From NCBI GenBank assembly GCA_037976565.1, contig CP137671.1:12709229-12773228 (forward strand): 64,000 nucleotides of DNA, in the 5' to 3' direction. The translations under genes and the position numbers were made by a program. The notes below the pieces were generated by a model that worked only from the letters and a program-made list of their open reading frames with translations, was not told the DNA's origin and did not search any database. This document shows positions 33,348 through 44,347 of this stretch, piece by piece (positions within the stretch are counted from its first letter, which is position 1; every line of letters starts with the position of its first letter). The stretch comes from Mesocentrotus franciscanus. Its lineage: Eukaryota > Echinodermata > Echinoidea > Camarodonta > Strongylocentrotidae.

Positions 33348-35170
33348 CAATAGGGCCTTTTCGTTTGGCACGTCCACATAGACGACGTCAAAGATATGAC
33401 GTCATTTCGGCGATTTGCGCATGCGTCGGGTCGTCTCACGTCGTCAGGCCCGATTTGAGGACGCGTTCACCCATGATTTGAGGTTCGTCAGAAAACTCGA
33501 ACCCCGTCGTCAAAATGACGTCATCTTGCTATATCGCAGCGTAAATCAGAAGGGAAAGACAGAAAGAGAAAGTGATAGAATGATAAAAACAAAGAACAAC
33601 ATAAGAGAAGGTTATAGAATAGATAATGAAAAGATAGAAGAGAAGATGAAAGATGGAAAACAAAGAATAACATAAGGAATGGTAGGAAGAAAATGATAGA
33701 ACGATAAAAACAAAGAATTACATAAGAAAAGGTGATGAAAGGAAGAAACAAAGAATAACAAAAGGAAAGACAGAAAGAGAAAATGATAAACAAGAGAAGA
33801 TGAAAGATGGAAAAACAAAGAATAACATAAGGAATGGTAGGAAGAAAATGATAGAACGATAAAAACAGAATCACATAAGAAAAGGTGATAAAAGGAAGAA
33901 ACAAAGAATAACTAAAGGAAAGACAGAAAGAGAAAATGATAAACAAAAGATAATGAAAAGATAGAAGAGAAGATGAAAGATGGAAAAACAAAGAATAACA
34001 TAAGGAATGGTAGGAAGAAAATGATAGAACGATAAAAACAAAGAATTACATAAGAAAAGGTGACAGAAGGAAGAAACAAAGAATAATATAAGAAAAGACA
34101 GAAAGAGAAGGTGATAGAATGATAAAAACAAAGAACAACAAAAGAGAAGGTGATAGAAAGAAGAAACAAAGAATAACATAAGGAAAGACAGAAAGAGAAA
34201 ATGATAGAATGGTAACTATAAACAATTACATAAGGAGAGACAGAAAGAGAAAATTATAAAGCATAGATAATGGAAAGATATAAGAAAAGATGAAAGATGG
34301 AAAAATAAAGAATAACATAAGGAAAGATAGAAAGAGGAATTAATAGAATAATAAAAACAAACACTAACATAAGAGAACGTGATAGAAGGAAGAAATAAAG
34401 AATAACATAAGGAAAGACAGAAAAAGAAAATGATAAAGCATAGATAATGGAAAGATAGAAGAAAAGATGAAAGATGGAAAAATAAAGAATAACATATAGA
34501 AAGAGGAAATTAATAGAATAATAAAAACAAACACTAACATAAGAGAACGTGATAGAAGGAAGAAATAAAGTATAACATAAGGAAAGACAGAAAAAGAAAG
34601 CATAGATAATGGAAAGATAGAAGAAAAGATGAAAGATGGAAAAACAAAGAATAACATAAGGAAAGATATAGAAAGAGGAAATTAAAAAAATAATAAAAAC
34701 AAACACTAACATAAGAGAAGGTGATAGAAGGAAGAAATAAAGAATAACATAAGGAAAGACAGAAAGAGAATATGATAGAATGGTAACAATAAACAATTAC
34801 ATAAGGAGAGACAGAAAGAGAAAATGATAAAGAATAGAAAATGGAAAGATAGAAGAGAAGATGAAAGATGGAAAAACAGATAATAACATAAGAAAAACAG
34901 AGATAGAAAATGATAGAAGGAAAACAAAGAATAACATGACGAAAGATAAAAAAAATTATAGAGTAATATACGAAGAATAACATAACAAGTAAAAGAAGGA
35001 GAAATTGAATAAGCCAGCGGGGGCCATTACGTCATCGTGTAGAGAACGGGCGTCGACTACATACGAAAAGGGTTATAAAGTAGTGAACAGGACGGGTCGA
35101 CTGCAGCCAATTCGCATCGTTAGAGGACGGGAACGGCGTCCTCGTCCACACAAACGAAAAGCCCCTAATC
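33348..35170. mobile_element. Candidate DNA element with imperfect inverted ends
   Basis: The left end AGGGCCTTTTCGTTTGG...GTCCACATAGACGACG and the right end CGTCCTCGTCCACACAAACG...AAAAGCCCCT are imperfect inverted repeats over about 30 bp. The left subterminal part is CpG-rich and holds TGACGTCA or TGACGTCAT at about 33,397 and 33,516. The right part is also CpG-rich (GACGGGTCGACTGC, GAACGGCGTCC). Between them lies a purine-rich array. No transposase is present. The target duplication is not clear, so the call is tentative. Confidence 0.4.
33540..34995. repeat. Purine-rich degenerate tandem array, about 1.45 kb
   Basis: The plus strand is almost free of C and made of mixed words AAAGACAGAAAGAGAAAATG, AGAATAACATAAGG, GATAGAACGATAAAAAC and AGATGAAAGATGGAAAA in varying order. 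Higher-order units of about 170-250 bp recur. All the long Phe/Leu/Ser ORFs on the minus strand come from this strand bias and are not genes. Confidence 0.95.
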
Positions 35171-35208
35171 TCTCCACGTGGTGCGAGGCGTACGGGGTAC
35201 CGTCTGTG

Positions 35209-35276
35209 TATGGGGAATGTCAACAAATGTCAGTTTTATTAAAGAATGACCCATACCAGACGGTTATTTCTGTCTA
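35209..35276 (+). repeat. 68-bp perfect repeat, left copy
   Basis: This copy runs from TATGGGGAATGTCAAC to TTATTTCTGTCTA. It is identical at all 68 positions to the reverse complement of 36,993-37,060. In both copies one frame ends in the same residues (YGECQQMSVLLKNDPYQTVI). I do not recognise the unit. Confidence 0.9.
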
Positions 35277-35289
35277 GCCTAGGTCTAGA

Positions 35290-35860
35290 TCTATTGTATA
35301 CTGTTGACTATTGTAACTATAGGGTACACTTACATTTTCTTCAACAAATTCACGGCCGCTGGTATGGCAGGTTTGTGTAAGTTTGTACTCGAACTCGGCT
35401 CAGCGCAGACGTCGACGACGCGTTGTGTTTTGCTAAAATTTAGCAGCTAACTAGGCCCTACTAATTCACACTGCATGCATACATGCATAATGCTGCATGC
35501 TGTTGGTTTGTTGTACTTTACGTTTCGATATAGATCTAGGTCTATCCAGCAAGGCAGCAGACGTACGTCAGTGCAGTCGACAGCACATGCGATGTCGGCG
35601 TCGGCGTCGGAGCTTCCTGGAGTTAATGCGATGTATGTTGTTGTAAGACGATGATTAGCGCATGGAGCTAGCGCTAGCGCTAGTATATATGCCCAGACAA
35701 AATAGTTGTCCAATCATAGCATAGATGATATTGAGCTTTGTTCGTTTGTACGTCCAAGGGGATTCCCCACATAATTTATTATGACGTCAAGTAGGCTATT
35801 ATTATCCAGATAATCCATACAAACAAAGCTCAATACCGGTTTGCGTGGAAAGCCATAGGG
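35290..35860. other. No gene recognised; CpG and TAGATC-rich patch
   Basis: This interval contains GTCGGCGTCGGCGTCGG at about 35,594 and a palindromic GCTAGCGCTAGCGCTAG at about 35,667. No coding exon is evident. Confidence 0.4.
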
Positions 35861-35865
35861 GAATT

Positions 35866-36080
35866 CAATTCAATTCAATTCAATTCATTTATTTCAATCA
35901 TAAAACCATAAAATACTATATGTACAAAGTAACATGAAACAATCATAATCTTACAATTCTGGAATGAAGAAATTGGAGACCAAAAAGGAAGTTTGAAAAA
36001 CTTGTAAGTAATAGTCCCCTGACATAAATAATAAATAACAAGATTACATGGTTGTACCAAAACAGTAACAATTATGTAAT
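35866..36080 (-). mobile_element. Retroposon 3' end with (AATTG)n tail
   Basis: On the minus strand the segment ends in AAATGAATTGAATTG repeated about five times, a short tandem tail typical of certain non-LTR elements. The same GAAATAAATGAATTGAATTG end is found inside each 580-bp unit at 9.6-11.9 kb, so the family is multicopy. The upstream part shows no coding sequence. Confidence 0.6.
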
Positions 36081-36114
36081 AAGATACTACACATTATAAA
36101 TACACACCAATGAA

Positions 36115-36150
36115 CACACACACACACACACACCCCACACACACACAGGC
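36115..36150. repeat. (CA)n microsatellite
   Basis: An interrupted ACACAC run. Confidence 0.9.
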
Positions 36151-36595
36151 ATGGTACATTGCAAGGTAAAAAAAGGTAAAAAAAAAAAAAGAGTTAAGGG
36201 AAATAAGAAGAGACCAACTGTCTCTTCAATAGAACCTTAAAGGATGATATAGTAGTGCATAATGTTAGTTTTTCAGTTAAATTATTCCAAATTCGATCCC
36301 TGCAGGTCAGTATCAAAATATATTCAATGTTTATAAAGAAATATATATGCGCAATTAAAATATTAGATGTTTATAAATAATATATGCGTTATTAAAATAT
36401 TCTATGTTTATAAATAAATATAGATTTATGCGCTTTTAAAATATGACCATAGAGATATATACTTACTAACACTAGAGGGCGTACTCGCTCAAATTGCTGT
36501 TCCGACCTGGAGCCAAGACGACTCGACAAGATACTGTGCACATGACATATGGGGAAAAATTAGGAGAAGCCAGGTTCGTGCGTTGCATTTGGTAC

Positions 36596-36905
36596 CAGTG
36601 GCGGATCCAGGGGGGGCCCGGGGGGCCCGGGCCCCCTCCCCTAGAAAAAAAAACAGGTAAAAACACCCTTTTTTTGAAAAAAAAAGAAGTTGGGCCCCCT
36701 CCCCTGGCGCCCAAGGGGTGGCGGTGGAAAAAAATTAACCCTTCCCGTAGGGAAAAATTTTTGTCGGGTGCCAAAAAAAAAATTGTGCTCACTACTCCTG
36801 GCGCCCAAGGGGGGGGTGGTGGTGGAAAAAAAATTACCCTTCCCGGAGGGAAAATTTTTTTTCGGGTGCCAAAATTTTTTGTTTTGTGCTCAAATATCTT
36901 ATCTG
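36596..36905 (+). mobile_element. hAT-like terminal fragment with internal duplication
   Basis: It begins CAGTGGCGGATCCAGG, a form common to hAT-superfamily ends. The body has two copies of a unit of about 100 bp (CTGGCGCCCAAGG...GGTGGAAAAAAA...CCCTTCCCG...GGGAAAA...CGGGTGCCAAAA) at about 36,702-36,774 and 36,799-36,875. No matching right terminus is found, so only one end survives. Confidence 0.55.
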
Positions 36906-36992
36906 ATTGATACACGTCTGTAAAAACCCAATACACACACACACACAACTAAACTGTAAAGCCCGAAAGGCAAAGCCAGGCTAGACAGAAAT

Positions 36993-37060
36993 TAGACAGA
37001 AATAACCGTCTGGTATGGGTCATTCTTTAATAAAACTGACATTTGTTGACATTCCCCATA
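36993..37060 (-). repeat. 68-bp perfect repeat, right copy (inverted)
   Basis: An exact reverse complement of 35,209-35,276, 1.7 kb away. Just inside, this copy carries an extra ATTTCTGTCTA-type duplication before AGCCTGGC, whereas the left copy has AGCCTAGG. Confidence 0.9.
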
Positions 37061-37398
37061 TGTATAGAGGCGGTCAGAGGGGCCAGATGCAACCTCAGCG
37101 GAACAACCGTCGATATCAGAGACTGAAGCTTTCGGTCTAAGCCAGGCTAGCCTGCCATATTTCACATCACAGGCATTATCCAACGGCCAACTAGGCTAGC
37201 CTAAAATAGAAAGCCCACCGCACACTTCACTATTTCTATCCGATTTGCTTATCATGAAATACTGCTTCGCGATTGGCTGGAAGCTGCTTCCAGTTTCAGT
37301 CTTAAAAATCATATGAAATAGCATGAATAGTAGACTAGAACAATTGTCATGTTATGAGAAAAAACTCATTGTTTACATTTGCTTTTATTGTAATGCAG

Positions 37399-37908
37399 GA
37401 ATACACCCAAGAGAGATACACCCTAGTGCTGTACGTGCCTACCATCTTTCCTGGACATCCTCTTTATAAACAGACCCATGGCTTGAAGAGGCTCCCAGCA
37501 AAACCAAGCACCACGCGACGAAGCGACCGGAAGATTCAACAGGATTACATCTTCTTCCGTACAGGCGTACACTGGTGTACAACATCCGAAAGTGCTCCCG
37601 TGCCTCCAAAGAAACCCTATGACATTACAAAAGAACATGACTATTCGTTTTCTATTCGAATTGATCAGAAACTGAAGACAACCAGACAGCAACTGCAGGA
37701 TGCCAAGAAACAGCTTAAAGTGGTGAAACGGAAAGAGGAGAGATGAAAAACCAGGACTCTCTTGCAGGAAGTCCACTAAAGCAAGCTCATTAGCCAAGAT
37801 CAGCTTGACCCACTTTAACACAACTTTGGAGAGAACGCATTTACAGAAAACCCCAATTTTGTCTTATTGCACACCTTATACACACCCATAGATCTTTTTT
37901 GTACATAG
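37399..37908 (+). pseudogene. THAP-domain protein relic (end of THAP domain, HCF-type motif, coiled coil)
   Basis: After acceptor TAATGCAG the frame reads YVPTIFPGHPLYKQ, which matches the AVPTIF signature closing a THAP zinc finger. About 65 residues on comes EHDYSFSIR, fitting the (D/E)HxY HCF-1-binding motif, then a Lys/Gln-rich coiled coil (KLKTTRQQLQDAKKQLKVVK). This order is typical of THAP proteins and P-like transposases. The frame stops at TGA 37,744. Reading on in the same frame across TGA and two TAA codons gives SKLISQDQLDPL and HNFGENAFTENP, which resemble the continuation of such proteins. The N-terminal C2CH part is absent here and may have been on an upstream exon. I regard it as a decayed gene or transposase. 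Confidence 0.6.
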
Positions 37909-39514
37909 GTTTGAATTTTGGCCCAAAGTGGAAAACTTCTTTTGAAGACATTTGATAACAATTATATGGAATAATGTCACTAGATGTAAACCCATAAAAT
38001 TGTCCACTCTTTGGCTATCTAGTATCTACTGTGTAAATTTTAGGGGTAATCAGTTTCAAAATTATTATTATACCTGATGAATAATGATGTCAAAAGACCT
38101 TGCTACCATGAGGTTTCACTGAATAGTGTATTGCAGTATCCTGAGATGTAAGTCTCTTCAATTATAAGTTCTTCATAGCAATACAGGTGACTTGGAATAT
38201 ATATGCTCAATTACTATTTCTGGTTTGCATACATGTATTACTCAATGAAATGTCTGTGTAATTAGTAAATTTGGGGCTAAAATCATAGATGTTGTTTTTG
38301 CAATGTCTGTCCTTTCAATTGTGATGTATTATAGCAGTATATATGTCCGATAAAATGTCAAAACTTAAATGCTTATTATGCTGTAAAATATTCAACACAC
38401 TTGTGGTAATAAAAGGTTCATTTATTCATTTTTTTCTTCAAATCAAATTATCATAAGTTAATTCTCTAAAAACTGGTTGATGAAGAAAATAAGAAATACA
38501 CTGTATCATTCAAGGAGAATATTATTTATGGAGAAAAAAGTGTGAATAAATAATTATTACATCAATGATCAGCTGTTTTTAAAGAATATTTATATATATT
38601 TCTAGTGAACTGCAAAGAATTGAATTATTCTTTCAGACATTAATTTTCTAGAGAATAGGTGAAAGACATATGGTGTGAATTTGATATAAAATGAGTGATA
38701 GAAGAAGAAAAAGAATGTTTGGAAGGATGGATGAATGAATGATTTGATGATTAAATAACATATTAACATAGTTTTCTTAAATAAATGTGTATAATTCTCT
38801 CCTTCCCCCTCTTCCTATCTTTAGTATCGTCCTATATCTGCATTTCCGTTATCTACCTATCCTTCTATATTCTATCTATCTATCCATCTATTTATGTGTC
38901 TAGCTATCTACGTACCCACCTCTATCCTAAATCTATAAGTATCGATCTGTTTATAATAGCCATAAACATAAAATAAATATATTACCTTTAAAGCGTTTTA
39001 AATCAATAAACCCTGGCTCTTATGTTCCTGTCAGTCCCAATAACTGAATTAGAAAGACATTGGCCATTATGCATAAAACTTTGTTTAATTCTGAGTCTAA
39101 ATTATTCATTTATTCAAAAATATATCTTGACTCGTATAAAATAAAACACCATTTTCTTTGGATGAAATTACGAACTGATGTAGATTGACAAAGAGAAAGA
39201 CAAATTGAAGATATACTGCAATATAAATAGCTTTTGTATCCTTTTACCTCACCATAACACCCGCAATTAATCTTGACCTACACCAGTCACCATGACTGAG
39301 GCATGAGTAGGGTTCATGCATTATGCAAAATACACAATTATAACGTTTCATACTCGAAAAACGATAAATCAACCCCCAACTTAATGAAGCTTCACATATC
39401 AGTAGCACAGTTTCGAATGGGACATCCGGGTATTTCTCGATGTTTTGCCCTTCTCAGTAATGGCGGACCACCCTCCATGCGCGCACAGAGCTTTGCACGG
39501 GCGCGTATGACGAG
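37909..39514. other. AT-rich, no gene; degenerate TCTA repeat at 38.8-38.95 kb
   Basis: No coding exon is visible. CTATCTATCCATCTATTTAT-type words at about 38,840-38,950 form a decayed tetranucleotide repeat. Confidence 0.5.
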
Positions 39515-39551
39515 TCCGCACTCTAGCCTTATTAAGTATATATCTCTATGG

Positions 39552-41255
39552 CCGGGACTAAGTCCAGACTAAACAAGAATTTTAGTTCACACTTCTATGG
39601 AATGCTACTCATCTTCCTCCTTCAATATTCATGACAAAGATAATCTACCAAAGACTTTATTGAAAATCGGTTCATACTCATATTATCTTTTTCTTCCCAT
39701 TTCATTGCAAAAAAAATATTTTGGACACTTTTCATTGCAGGATTAAAAAAATCTGTACAGGGTAAATGAGTTGGCAACAGGCACTCCATAAAAGTGTGAA
39801 CTAGTTAAGCCAGGCTTAACTTAGTACGCGCTATCGGAATACCGCCCTATGTGTGTAGAAATATATGCGATGTTTAAAAATAATATACCGGTATGCGCCA
39901 AGATAATTATATTGGATGTTTATATATGCATTATCAAAATATATTCCATGTTTTTAAAAAATAATTGCTTTATAAATTTATGTGATAAAGTTCGAAAAAC
40001 TATGTGTCAACAAAAATATATATGTACAAGGAAATAAAATATATTCAACACAAAAATTATATTCTACAATTTATTTGTACCAAGAAATAAATAGCGTGTG
40101 TCAGTTACAGTCATGCCAAAGACGAAGTTTTCTGGAAGAAACCAATATATGTGCAATCTATAATTTCCTTTATTAAACATAAACCAGAAACCAGTACCTC
40201 AATTATACCAGGAAGGTTTCTGATTATACTATACCGTTTGGTCCTGTGATATAATGTACTGACGTTTTGTTCATACGAGAATTCTGTTCGTACGAGAAAT
40301 TTCGGCTGATTCTGCCTAAAGCCCTTTTTTAAATGCCTCTTTAAACTGTTGAGAAACCCCAAAAAACATGAATTACATAATGACGTGGAAAAGAATATTA
40401 TTCAACACTCAATTCTGCAAGGATTTTTGGAGGGGGGAATGTGTTTAAAGACGAATATGGGTGAAAAAATCACAATTAGAGTTTTCTGCGTAGAACAGAA
40501 ACAGAAAAGTTCTGTTATTTTTTCAAAAGTATTTGATTCGAACAGCTGTTTTGAAAATTCTTGTAGAATCTAGTGTTACTGTAAATGACATTCTCTTCAA
40601 CGTCATTATACATTTTATGTGGAATATTGCCATCAAATTGTTATGGTTTCTAACAGTATAGAGAGGCTTTAAAGTTAATGCTCACCTTTTCAACTCTGAA
40701 AGCCATTTTTTATTTTTCTAAAGCAATAACATTTTCAAGATTTCGGATTTGCATTTTTTTTCTGGCTATAAATATGCTAAAATATTTTGTTGGGGATCGG
40801 CACTGGATGAACTAAATTATGTGTTTCACAATTTCATAGTTTTCAGTTAATTATTTGATTGTGTTTCTTGTGTTCTTATCGATTTAATTCTTATAAACGC
40901 CTGATCTGCAAGACTACATAAAAAGTAGTTTTATCTAATTTTCTATCTGTTTCAATTTTGATTTTATCAATTTAAACGACTTAAATTTCTATTCCTTAAA
41001 TTCCATTCTAAACGACTGATGTGAAAGACTAGTCAACGCACCCTACTCGTAGGTTTGGTGATTCCTCTTAAAAATTCCCTGGTGCATGGCAGCATTATTT
41101 TTGAGGCTCTCGAAAGACGAGATTATTAGTGGCCAGAGAGTCATAAGTTATATTTTTGGAGGTTTGAGAGGGTTTCACGTTACACTATTAATATCAATAG
41201 GTTTTGATAATAATAATAGTGGATTTTTGTAAAATAATGAGGTATCAAAATATGA
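39552..41255. other. AT-rich, no gene seen
   Basis: The segment at 39,850-39,980 shares words with 36,320-36,430 (ATATATGCG, ATTGGATGTTTATA, TTATCAAAATAT), a weak direct similarity on the two sides of the 36.4-39.6 kb element. Nothing else stands out. Confidence 0.4.
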
Positions 41256-41259
41256 TCAG

Positions 41260-42406
41260 CTGACCGTGATTAAATGCCTGAAACCCCTGAGCTTCCGGGG
41301 GCTCTGCCCCCTGGATTCCAACTAGGGCCCTAAGGCGAGCCCCTGGGTGCTCATCCGACAGTAATTCAATGCCTCAAACCCCTGAGCTTCTGGGGGCTCC
41401 GCCCCCTGAACCTCACGCCAATTAGTGTCCTGCCAGTGTCACAAATAAGGTATCAAAATATGCTCATCTGACCGTAATTAAACGCCTAAAACCCCAGTGA
41501 GCTTCCGGGGGCTCTGCCCCCTGGACCCCACCTAGGGCCCTAAGGCGGGCCCTGAAAAATGTAAACCTACTATTAAGAAGGGAAATGACATGTATTTCAA
41601 CTTCAAGAAGGACAGAGGCGTGTTCTTCTGTACGAGTAGGAGTTTTATTTCCTAGTTATTTAATGTGATGGAGAGAATCAGGGATGGAAAAATAATCTCT
41701 AATTTAAGGGGGGGGGAGAGAAACAAACTTCAACCAATCACATTATGTCTTTTATCACCAAGTCTCAATGACCAGATGTAAGCTCGCCTCTGATTGGCCA
41801 TTCAAGTAATAAAGCATAGAATCATCACACCAGTTTCTCTCCATCAATACAACATATTCTCACTCTTGGTTTCACTTGTAGTGTTTAGATTGAATAATAA
41901 GCTGTCAACTTTTATATCAGCTGAAGATGTTAACTCATTATTCTAGCCTGAGCTTCGATGGTGGTTCGCGGTATTTTTTTTGTTTTGCTCAACGGGGGGG
42001 AAAGTGCCATTTTTTTTAAACCTCAACTTTTATTAATATGCAGCGCTAGGATGGCTAGGTTAGGGGGGGGAAGACGCCGCCGGGGCTTTGCCCTAGACCC
42101 CACACCAATTTACGCTACGCTCTGCCTGGGGGCGTTTCATCAACATTTTGTCCACCGACAACTGTCAGCGCCGACAAAATTTGACCAATCAGAGGCCTGG
42201 AAAATAGTCGGTGACAATAAAATTGTCGGTGAAAATGATATTAGTCGGTGAAAACCACCGACTAATTGTTTCATGAAACGCCCTCCAGATCGTAAATACT
42301 TTATCCTCCCCCACCCACTTTGAAAGACGTTCAGCGGGGCCTGCATGTAAGAGTGGTGGTGGTGATGCGGATCCCCCCCCCCCGGTTTTTGCTCATTACG
42401 CCACTG
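41260..42406 (-). mobile_element. hAT-type element end with GC-rich array, copy 1
   Basis: The right end, read on the minus strand, starts CAGTGGCGTAATGAGC, a hAT-type terminus. Internally comes the word TACGCTACGCTCTGCCTG...ATCGTAAATACTTTA, and further left an array of about three units (41,260-41,560) with CCTGAGCTTCCGGGGGCTC, CCCCCTGG, GGGCCCTAAGGCG and ATCTGACCGTAATTAA. The same order is seen at 46,470-47,574. No left terminus or transposase is found. Confidence 0.6.
42129..42287. mobile_element. About 160-bp MITE nested in the hAT-type element
   Basis: The ends GGGGGCGTTTCATCAAC and GTTTCATGAAACGCCC are inverted repeats. The interior has several GTCGG/CCGAC words able to pair. The homologous site at about 47,439 reads CTCTACCTGATCGTAAATAC without the insert, which is an empty site. 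The inserted piece interrupts CTG|ATCG. Family not assigned with confidence. Confidence 0.75.
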
Positions 42407-43023
42407 CAAAGCAGGACAAGACACTATTATCAACAACAATTTTTTTCTTCCCCCAAACAATATGCATGGACAGAAATCTCTCGTCAAACGCCAGGGGGAC
42501 ACATCCAATTTTTCTGACAAGCGAAAAGAAGGGTCACCAGCTTTTATCAAGCAGGTTTTTACTACAAGAAGGGGGAGAAAGGTACAACCACGGCACCCCC
42601 TTTTTTGACGGGCTACATTATGTTAATTAAAAAAAACAAACATGTTTTTTAAAGTTTGATGGCACACTCAAGTTTGGTTTGAGTGATTTATTTTCGGCAA
42701 AACAAATGACCAGAAATCGTAGGGATTATTCATGACGTATACCCCTTTTTTTCTTCAAATCGTGGTGGGGGCGTCACTCCGTCCCTCGGGCTTTCCTCCC
42801 TTGGCATTTTGTTTACACGAGAGGCAGTAAAGTTACATGTGTCAGGCCATTGATGAGGCACGGACGCCAGACGGGGGAGGGGGAGGTGAGGAGGCGACAC
42901 CAGTCTTACTTAATGCAGGAATCGTGAGAGAACTATAGGTAATCGAGATGGGTGGTGTATAATTTCGTATTGCTTTCTTTCTAACATCACAGTCTCACTT
43001 TCCTTTCTTTTTCTCCTCCCCCA

Positions 43024-43064
<41 letters not shown>

Positions 43065-43110
43065 TGATGGGGAGGGGTATTTTTTTCTATTTTCGCCATT
43101 CGATTAGGAG
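42407..43110. other. No gene recognised
   Basis: Low-complexity stretches and a (CT)n microsatellite at 43,024-43,066. No coding exon is visible. Confidence 0.5.
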
Positions 43111-43164
43111 GGAACTTCTGCCAGTTCTGCCAAATTGGAGGGTTCCCCCACATGCGGCAACCTG

Positions 43165-43457
43165 TAGCGTGGGGGTGTAGGATTACCTAAGCATTTATAC
43201 ATATATTTTCTATTTATATTACAGAGCACTTGTAACCTTTTTTTATTCTCAAGGGGTCTATAAAATACAAGCCATGCTTTGTTAATAGAATTGTTTTCAC
43301 CAATGTGCCAATCTTAAATGATTTATTTGAACAATTGTATAATTATCTGTTGTATCTTTTGTTTAATATTATGTCATTGAATTTGTATGTATTGCATATT
43401 CATTTGATTTGTTATATTATGATAATGTGGAAAAATAAAGAAACCTTGAAACCTTGA
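43165..43457 (+). mobile_element. Short retroposon insert with TTGAAACC tail
   Basis: This 293-bp piece is absent from copy A. It ends AATAAAGAAACC and then TTGAAACC repeats, a short tandem tail expected of a CR1/L2-like or SINE 3' end. AACCTG flanks both sides (43,159-64 and 43,458-63), although the right one merges with the tail, so the duplication is uncertain. It has no ORF. Confidence 0.65.
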
Positions 43458-43567
43458 AACCTGAAAACAGACAGGAGAAAATGACACCACTGTCCTCTTA
43501 AATCATCAACATCCTATTGTACTGTCGTTGTTGGGATAGGAGAAACAGCCTATTAGTAGCTACCTCT

Positions 43568-44347
43568 TATGGCAAGCCCTTTGTGTAAAAACTAGATAAA
43601 CTCAGTTTATCAGAAAAACTGTGTTTATCAGGGACAACCACCCCCCCCCCCCAGACAACTAGGACAACCACCCCCAGACAACTACCCCCCAGACAACCAA
43701 CCCGGACAACTACCCTCTGTAGGAAAAGTACCCGAAATTTGACCAAATTGGACTAAAATTGAACATCGACCTCCAACAATAAAACTTAGTTTACTAAATA
43801 CCATTAAAAGAAAAGCGTGGTTTTTTGGCTGAGGGGCTCCTTCTTTTCCTTCTTTCCCTTCTCTCCTCTTTCTCTTTCCCTTCTTTGTTTGGCGGGGGGG
43901 GGGCAAGGCCAATACTACTAGAGACAGACGTCTATTGAATTGTAGGGGGAAAAAAGAGAGAAACAAAATCAATAAAGAGGGTGAAGTGGTCTCAAGTTCA
44001 GGCATTTTATCCTCCATAGTCTTCCATCTATTTTATGGGAAAACTTTCAATGGTTAAACTTGTTCATGGATGCACACAAAACTTAAACATGATGCGTAAA
44101 AACTGTTCTCACTCTCCCACTTATAACGATCACGTCAAAGGTCTAGCGCCCACTACTGACAAGGTTTGAATAACTGCTTTTTTAATTCCGATAAACTCAG
44201 TTCATCAACTGATAAACTCAGTTTTTCTGATAAACTCTGTTTTTCTCAGATAAACTCAGTTGATCAGAAAAACTGTGTTTATCAATGATAAACAGATAAA
44301 CTGAGTTTATCTGAGATATCTAGTTTTTACACAAAGGGCTTGCCATA
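43568..44347. mobile_element. 780-bp MITE, 31-bp perfect TIR, 6-bp target duplication
   Basis: The left TIR TATGGCAAGCCCTTTGTGTA... and its right reverse complement are identical for 31 bp. ACCTCT flanks both ends (43,562-67 and 44,348-53), and copy A shows a single ACCTCT at the matching site (2753-2758). The interior near the right end is packed with GATAAACTCAGTTTATC-type palindromes (44,195-44,312). It has no transposase, so it depends on another element. A 6-bp duplication is unusual and I do not assign a superfamily. Confidence 0.85.

Larger units (their letters stand above)
36447..39551. mobile_element. Candidate 3.1-kb element with 41-bp inverted ends enclosing a THAP relic
   Basis: The left end CCATAGAGATATATACTTAC and the right end (reverse complement CCATAGAGATATATACTTAA) match at about 36 of 41 positions, continuing through CTAGAG(G/T)GCG(T/G)ACTCG. 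Near the middle lies a decayed THAP-type coding stretch (37,399-37,908), the DNA-binding class used by P-element transposases. A hAT-like piece (36,596) and the 68-bp repeat (36,993) are nested inside. No 8-bp target duplication is visible at the edges. The P-like identity is inference. Confidence 0.4.

Noticed and set aside
33521..34983. Many overlapping Phe/Leu/Ser ORFs of 70-180 residues on the minus strand
   Set aside because: They result from the purine-rich array on the plus strand, which removes stop codons. The residues are low complexity and several frames are open at once.
36472..36948. Long ORFs on both strands around the GC-rich block
   Set aside because: They are generated by the duplicated hAT-like low-complexity unit (runs of G, C and A), and both strands are open.
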